From the NCBI GenBank assembly GCA_018241965.1, contig JAFECS010000010.1:1-64000 (forward strand): DNA of 64,000 nt. The letters run 5' to 3'. The notes beneath the pieces were generated by a model, which searched no databases, was not told where the DNA came from, and worked only from the letters and a program-made list of their open reading frames with translations. Both the position numbers and the translations under genes were made by a program. Positions 59,655-64,000 of the stretch are shown here, one piece after another; position 1 is the stretch's first letter; every line of letters starts with the position of its first letter. Source of the DNA: Pseudomonadota bacterium. Lineage in GTDB: Bacteria; Pseudomonadota; Gammaproteobacteria; Berkiellales; Berkiellaceae.

Positions 59655-60539
59655 ATGGCAGAAGTCACAGCAGCGATGGTAAAAGATCTTCGTGAGCGCA
59701 CCGGTGCGGGCATGATGGAATGTAAAAAAGCGTTAGTTGAAGCCAATGGCGATATGCAAGCTGCCGAAGAAATCATCGCAAAATCAGGGCATAAAAAAGC
59801 AGCTAAAACCGCTTCACGCACAGCCGCTGAAGGGCGCATTGTAATAGCAACAAATCCCCAAGCCGCTATTGTATTAGAAGTAAATTGCGAAACAGATTTT
59901 GTGGCCAGAGATGAAAGTTTTGTGAAGTTTGCGCAAAGTGTGGCCACATTAGCGCTGGATAAAAATGTGTTGGACATTGAAAAGCTAAATGAAACTGCTT
60001 TAGAAGCAAATCAATCTGTTGAAGAAGTGCGTAAAGCTTTGATTGCACGCTTGGGTGAAAATATTCAAGTTCGCAGATTATCTGAATTAAAAGCCCAAGC
60101 TAACGAAAGAATCGGTAGCTATGTTCATAATGCCCGCATTGGTACATTAGTCTTGGTTTCTGGTGGAAATGAACAGCTAGCAAAAGATTTGGCGATGCAT
60201 ATTGCTGCTATGCGCCCACAATTTATTAAAATTGAAGATGTTCCTGAAAACATTGTCGCTAAAGAAAAAGAAATTATGCTCGAACGTGCAAAACAAAGCG
60301 GCAAACCTGAAAATATTTTGGAAAAAATTGTGCAAGGTATGCTGCACAAACATTTTGGAGAAGTTTGCTTAACAGGCCAGCCATTTTTTAAAGATCCAGA
60401 TCAAACCATTGGCGCATTATTAAAAGCAAACAATGCCAATGTTTTGAAAATGATTCGATTTGAAGTAGGTGAAGGCATAGAAGTTGTTAAGAAGAGTTTT
60501 GAAGAAGAGGTTATGGCGCAAGCGCGCGGGAGCAAGTAA
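59655..60539 (+). CDS. tsf: Elongation factor Ts
   Basis: EF-Ts recycles EF-Tu by nucleotide exchange. The 294-residue protein (E. coli 283) has the N-terminal UBA-like part [20 protein letters not shown] and the core [10 protein letters not shown], whose Asp-Phe pair inserts into EF-Tu, plus the later [11 protein letters not shown] and FEVGEGIEV segments. Its TAA stop shares one base with the ATG of pyrH. Confidence 0.97.
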   Translation: MAEVTAAMVKDLRERTGAGMMECKKALVEANGDMQAAEEIIAKSGHKKAAKTASRTAAEGRIVIATNPQAAIVLEVNCETDFVARDESFVKFAQSVATLALDKNVLDIEKLNETALEANQSVEEVRKALIARLGENIQVRRLSELKAQANERIGSYVHNARIGTLVLVSGGNEQLAKDLAMHIAAMRPQFIKIEDVPENIVAKEKEIMLERAKQSGKPENILEKIVQGMLHKHFGEVCLTGQPFFKDPDQTIGALLKANNANVLKMIRFEVGEGIEVVKKSFEEEVMAQARGSK

Positions 60540-61267
60540 TGACAGCATCGCCCGTTTATAAACGGATTTTGTTAAAGCTCAGTGGTGAAGCATTAATGGG
60601 CGATGAACATTTTGGGATTGATCCCAAGGTGTTAGATCGTATCGCTTCTGATGTAGGTGAGCTTATCAAGCTTGGTGTTGAAGTAGGGATGGTCGTTGGT
60701 GGCGGTAACTTGTTTAGAGGCAAATCGCTCTCTAAAGCCGGATTAGGACGTATCTCTGGTGATCAAATGGGCATGCTTGCTACAGTAATGAATGCTATAG
60801 CGATGCGCGATGCCTTAGAAAGGGCAGGGTTATCCACCAGAATCATGTCAGCCATTCCAATGAGCGGATTTGTGGATCACTACGACAGACGAAAAGCTAT
60901 TCATCATTTACAAAGAAAACGCGTTGTTTTATTTGCGGCAGGTACTGGAAATCCCTTGGTCACAACAGACTCTGCTGCAAGTTTGCGCGCCATAGAAATA
61001 GAAGCCAATGTATTGCTAAAAGCAACGAATGTTGATGGTGTGTATTCAGCTGATCCGGCTTTGAATCCACAGGCAAAATTGTATGACAAAATTACCTTTT
61101 CGCAAGCTTTGGAAAAAGAGTTAGGGGTAATGGATTTAACGGCATTTTGTCAATGTCGAGATCACAATATGCCCATTAGAGTATTTAATATCAACAAGCC
61201 AAAAGCATTATTTCGTATCCTTAAAGGTGAAAATGAGGGCACCTTGGTGCAAAGGGGGGATGAATGA
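60539..61267 (+). CDS. pyrH: UMP kinase
   Basis: PyrH phosphorylates UMP to UDP and belongs to the amino-acid kinase fold. The 242-residue chain (E. coli 241) has [34 protein letters not shown] and [10 protein letters not shown], all typical. It overlaps tsf by one base and frr by four, so the three are translationally coupled. Confidence 0.98.
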   Translation: MTASPVYKRILLKLSGEALMGDEHFGIDPKVLDRIASDVGELIKLGVEVGMVVGGGNLFRGKSLSKAGLGRISGDQMGMLATVMNAIAMRDALERAGLSTRIMSAIPMSGFVDHYDRRKAIHHLQRKRVVLFAAGTGNPLVTTDSAASLRAIEIEANVLLKATNVDGVYSADPALNPQAKLYDKITFSQALEKELGVMDLTAFCQCRDHNMPIRVFNINKPKALFRILKGENEGTLVQRGDE

Positions 61268-61821
61268 TAAACGATATTCAAAAAGATGCTAAAGCAAGAA
61301 TGACTAAAAGCATTCGTGCGCTAGAAGACGATCTGGCAAAACTACGTGCTGGTAGAGCGCATCCGAGTTTACTGGATGGGGTGATGGTACCTTATTATGG
61401 AACGCCAACCCCGCTCACACAGGTTGCCAGTGTTGGTGTGGAAAGCGCTTTAATGCTGACTGTTAAACCATTTGAAAAAAGAATTGTACCTGATATTGAA
61501 AAAGCTATTCGGGCAGCGGATTTAGGTTTAAATCCAGCGACATCTGGGGATGTTATTCGCGTTCCTTTACCCCCCTTAAGCGAAGAAAGAAGAAAAGAAT
61601 TAATCAAAAAAGTTAAAGCTGAAGGTGAAAACGCCAAAGTAGCTGTGCGTAATATTCGCAGAGATTCAAATCAGCATATTAAAGATTTGCTGAAATCAAA
61701 ATCTATTAGTGAAGATGATCAACGTAAAGCAGAAGATGCTATGCAAAAGCTAACAGATAGCTATATCCACCAAATCGATGAAATGCTTATAAAACGAGAA
61801 AAAGACTTAATGGAGATCTAA
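61264..61821 (+). CDS. frr: Ribosome recycling factor
   Basis: RRF splits the post-termination ribosome together with EF-G. The 185-residue chain equals the family length, with [29 protein letters not shown] and the [17 protein letters not shown] helix region conserved. It starts inside the end of pyrH (ATGA overlap). The gene for UppS follows after five bases. Confidence 0.98.
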   Translation: MINDIQKDAKARMTKSIRALEDDLAKLRAGRAHPSLLDGVMVPYYGTPTPLTQVASVGVESALMLTVKPFEKRIVPDIEKAIRAADLGLNPATSGDVIRVPLPPLSEERRKELIKKVKAEGENAKVAVRNIRRDSNQHIKDLLKSKSISEDDQRKAEDAMQKLTDSYIHQIDEMLIKREKDLMEI

Positions 61822-61826
61822 AGTTC

Positions 61827-62570
61827 TTGTTTAAATATGCTTCTCATCCTGGCCTTAAAGCGCACGCTGATAATTTACCGGTACACGTTGCCATCATTAT
61901 GGATGGCAACGGGCGTTGGGCCAAGCGCCAGAATTTAAGTCGTACAAAAGGCCACATACAAGGGGTGCAGACTGTTCGTGAAGTTATTGGCGCATGTCAG
62001 GAAAAAAACATCAGCGTGCTTACTTTGTTTGCCTTTGGGGTAGAAAATTGGAAACGCCCTACAAAAGAAGTGCGTAATTTGTTTCGGTTGTTTTTTTTAG
62101 TCTTGCGTAAAGATATTGCCAAGTTGCATGAAAATAGTATTAAACTAAAAATAATTGGCGATAGAACGGTGTTACACAAAGCATTAGTCAGCGCCATCAA
62201 TGAAGCTGAGGATTTGACGAGGCATAATACCGGATTGCAGCTAAATATTGCGGTAAATTACAGTGGTCGGTGGGATCTTTTAAATGGCATACAAAAATTA
62301 ATGAAAGATCCGATGTCTAAAAAAGATATCAACGAAGACGCTATAAGCCAAGTGCTATCGCTGGCTGGGTTGCCTGAACCAGATTTGTTTATTCGAACAG
62401 GTGGCGTGCAAAGAATCAGTAATTTTATGTTATGGGAACTTGCTTATACTGAACTCTATTTTACCAATACATTGTGGCCTGATTTTAATAAATCAGCTTT
62501 TGAATTGGCTTTAAATGATTATGCTTCACGCGAAAGACGTTTTGGCTTAACTGCTGAACAACTAGGATAA
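61827..62570 (+). CDS. uppS: Undecaprenyl pyrophosphate synthase, with altered catalytic motif
   Basis: UppS makes the C55 lipid carrier for peptidoglycan. The 247-residue chain has VAIIMDGNGRWAKRQ (catalytic Asp), GVENWKRP and IRTGGVQRISNF. In the last motif the family has Glu (RTGGEQRISNF, Glu213 in E. coli, a magnesium ligand); here it is Val194 (codon GTG, one base from GAG). All else looks intact. The start is TTG, with GGAG at 61812-61815. It lies between frr and cdsA in the usual order and is presumably essential. Confidence 0.95.
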   Translation: MFKYASHPGLKAHADNLPVHVAIIMDGNGRWAKRQNLSRTKGHIQGVQTVREVIGACQEKNISVLTLFAFGVENWKRPTKEVRNLFRLFFLVLRKDIAKLHENSIKLKIIGDRTVLHKALVSAINEAEDLTRHNTGLQLNIAVNYSGRWDLLNGIQKLMKDPMSKKDINEDAISQVLSLAGLPEPDLFIRTGGVQRISNFMLWELAYTELYFTNTLWPDFNKSAFELALNDYASRERRFGLTAEQLG

Positions 62571-62572
62571 TT

Positions 62573-63391
62573 ATGCTTTGGCAACGGATTTTAACGGCAC
62601 TTTGTCTTATCCCGCTGGTATTAGGGGCGGTTATATATCTAAATACATTATATTTTTCTGTATTATCACTCCTTGTTTTTGCCTGGGGTGCTTTTGAATG
62701 GGCTAATTTATGTGAATACAGCTCTACTCGCGATAAAGGCTTATATGTTCTTTTATTTGTTTCCCTGGGCGCGCTGTTGGGATGGTGTGGTTGTCAGATT
62801 ACATTGCTTGTGGGTGTTTTATTTTGGTGCATAGCTTCATATTGGATATTAACCTATAAAACAGCGCCGATTGTTTTGCAAAATAAAATAGGCACTTCTG
62901 TTATAGGATTAATTGTTTTATTAACAGCTTGGCAAGGGTTATGTTTAACACAAAAAACCGCGTTTGGTCCTCTGTGGGTAATCTTACTATTTATCATTGT
63001 TTGGGCAAGCGATACTTTTGCTTACTTTGTGGGTAAAAAAATGGGGCAAAACCCATTAGCGGTTACTATTAGTCCAAAGAAAACGTTAGAAGGTTTTTGG
63101 GGCGCTCTTTTCTTGACTTTGTTGCTTGGTCTCATTATTTATTTTGTTCTTAAATCACAACCATCGATTAAATCTCATATCATGCCATTCTCAGCATGGA
63201 TGAGTATTGTTTATATTACGATTTTGCTTTCGGTAGTTGGTGATCTTTTTGAAAGCTTGCTTAAGCGTCTGTGTGGGGTAAAAGATAGTGGTACTTTATT
63301 GCCTGGTCATGGTGGGTTACTGGATAGAGTAGATAGCTTATTGGCTGCTTTACCTTTTTATGCCTTGTCTATTGCGTGGGTGACAAGATGA
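62573..63391 (+). CDS. cdsA: Phosphatidate cytidylyltransferase
   Basis: CdsA makes CDP-diacylglycerol for phospholipid synthesis in the inner membrane. The 272-residue protein has about eight hydrophobic segments and the C-terminal signature SVVGDLFESLLKRLCGVKDSG, followed by LLPGHGGLLDRVDSL. It starts two bases after the uppS stop and overlaps dxr by four bases. Confidence 0.96.
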   Translation: MLWQRILTALCLIPLVLGAVIYLNTLYFSVLSLLVFAWGAFEWANLCEYSSTRDKGLYVLLFVSLGALLGWCGCQITLLVGVLFWCIASYWILTYKTAPIVLQNKIGTSVIGLIVLLTAWQGLCLTQKTAFGPLWVILLFIIVWASDTFAYFVGKKMGQNPLAVTISPKKTLEGFWGALFLTLLLGLIIYFVLKSQPSIKSHIMPFSAWMSIVYITILLSVVGDLFESLLKRLCGVKDSGTLLPGHGGLLDRVDSLLAALPFYALSIAWVTR

Positions 63392-64000
63392 GTCATGCTG
63401 CCCTTGGCGTTACCATCCTGGGTGCAACAGGATCTATTGGCCAAAATGCATTAAATATCATAAGCCAACACCCAGATAAATTTAAGGTGATAGCTTTAAG
63501 TGCCTATCAGAATGTGGGAACGCTATTTGAACAGTGTAAACAGTTTAAACCCGCTGTTGCCGTGATGGTTGATGAAGCTTTAGCAATTCAATTAGCAGAT
63601 CTTCTTAAAGCTGAAAATTTACCTACTCAAGTTTTAAGTGGCAGTGAAGGTTTAGAAACAATTGCCAAACATCCTCAAAGCATCAAAGTGGTTTGTGGCA
63701 TTGTTGGTGCGGCAGGGCTCCTTTCTACTTTGAGTGCCGTGAAAGCAGGTAAACAAGTGCTTATCGCAAATAAAGAGCCTTTGGTAATGGCTGGTGATTT
63801 GTTGATAGATTTGGCAGAGAAATCAGGTGCAACTTTATTACCTGTCGATAGTGAGCACAACGCATTATTCCAATGTATGCCAGCCAATTACAAAACAGGG
63901 TCAAAACCAGAGGGAGTTAAGCAAATTATATTAACTGCCTCAGGTGGTCCCTTTTTGAATTTTAGTCAACAAGCGCTTGAGAGTGTCACGCCAGAAATGG
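63388..64000 (+). CDS. dxr: 1-deoxy-D-xylulose 5-phosphate reductoisomerase, cut by window end
   Basis: Dxr makes 2-C-methyl-D-erythritol 4-phosphate in the MEP isoprenoid route. The visible 204 residues include the NADPH-binding ILGATGSIGQNAL, the GIVGAAGLLSTLSAVKAGK segment, NKEPLVMAG and the PVDSEHNALFQC metal/substrate motif. In NKEPLV the usual Ser/Ala is Pro131, an uncommon change. The 3' half lies beyond the window. The start ATG overlaps the cdsA stop. Confidence 0.95.
   Translation, partial: MSHAALGVTILGATGSIGQNALNIISQHPDKFKVIALSAYQNVGTLFEQCKQFKPAVAVMVDEALAIQLADLLKAENLPTQVLSGSEGLETIAKHPQSIKVVCGIVGAAGLLSTLSAVKAGKQVLIANKEPLVMAGDLLIDLAEKSGATLLPVDSEHNALFQCMPANYKTGSKPEGVKQIILTASGGPFLNFSQQALESVTPEM

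Overview
The window comes from a gammaproteobacterium of the order Legionellales, an intracellular lineage such as Legionella, Coxiella, Aquicella or Berkiella. The base composition is AT-rich. Most of the window is a Dot/Icm (type IVB) secretion locus with candidate effector genes among the machinery genes. I infer the order from gene content; no species can be named from the sequence alone.

Layout. 1-4.3 kb: a lipase-like gene, tsaB, and the dapD-dapE lysine/peptidoglycan pair. 4.5-13 kb: a CE-clan cysteine protease-like effector candidate, a small dotE/icmC-dotN/icmJ-dotP/icmD operon, an SbmA/BacA-type ABC transporter, and a large protein joining an NMNAT-like nucleotidyltransferase to a macro-like region. 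13-25.5 kb, minus strand: dotD-dotC-dotB-icmT, then three dotI/icmL paralogues, dotH, dotG, dotF and dotO. 25.8-38.5 kb, plus strand: icmS, dotM/icmP, dotL/icmO, then a coiled-coil ORF, a giant 2360-residue coiled-coil protein and a 299-residue unknown. 38.5-40.8 kb, minus strand: a glutamate decarboxylase-like enzyme coupled to an ATP-grasp ligase. 40.9-48.2 kb: two tandem dotA paralogues with icmV (minus), divergent from icmW, a Gly-rich secreted protein and icmX (plus). 48.3-55.1 kb: a membrane protein, a large unknown protein, and a small operon with a transposase-type zinc ribbon and a degenerate serine recombinase. 55.3-64 kb: the housekeeping genes glnD and map, divergent from rpsB-tsf-pyrH-frr-uppS-cdsA-dxr.

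How the parts fit. DotD/C/H with DotG and DotF make the outer-membrane core. DotI, DotE, DotP, DotA, IcmT and IcmV are inner-membrane parts. DotB and DotO are ATPases. DotL/DotM/DotN with IcmS/IcmW form the coupling complex that selects substrates. icmQ, icmR, dotK, dotU, icmF and dotV were not found here. The order map-glnD / dapD-dapE, familiar from E. coli as one minus-strand run, is interrupted here by about 51 kb of secretion and accessory genes, which reads as an island between glnD and dapD.

The most unusual items are the CE-clan protease with a complete H-D-Q-C set and a C-terminal membrane hairpin; the NMNAT/macro fusion; the block of unknown genes behind dotL; the duplicated dotA and triplicated dotI; and a small family of paired-hairpin repeats with complementary loops.
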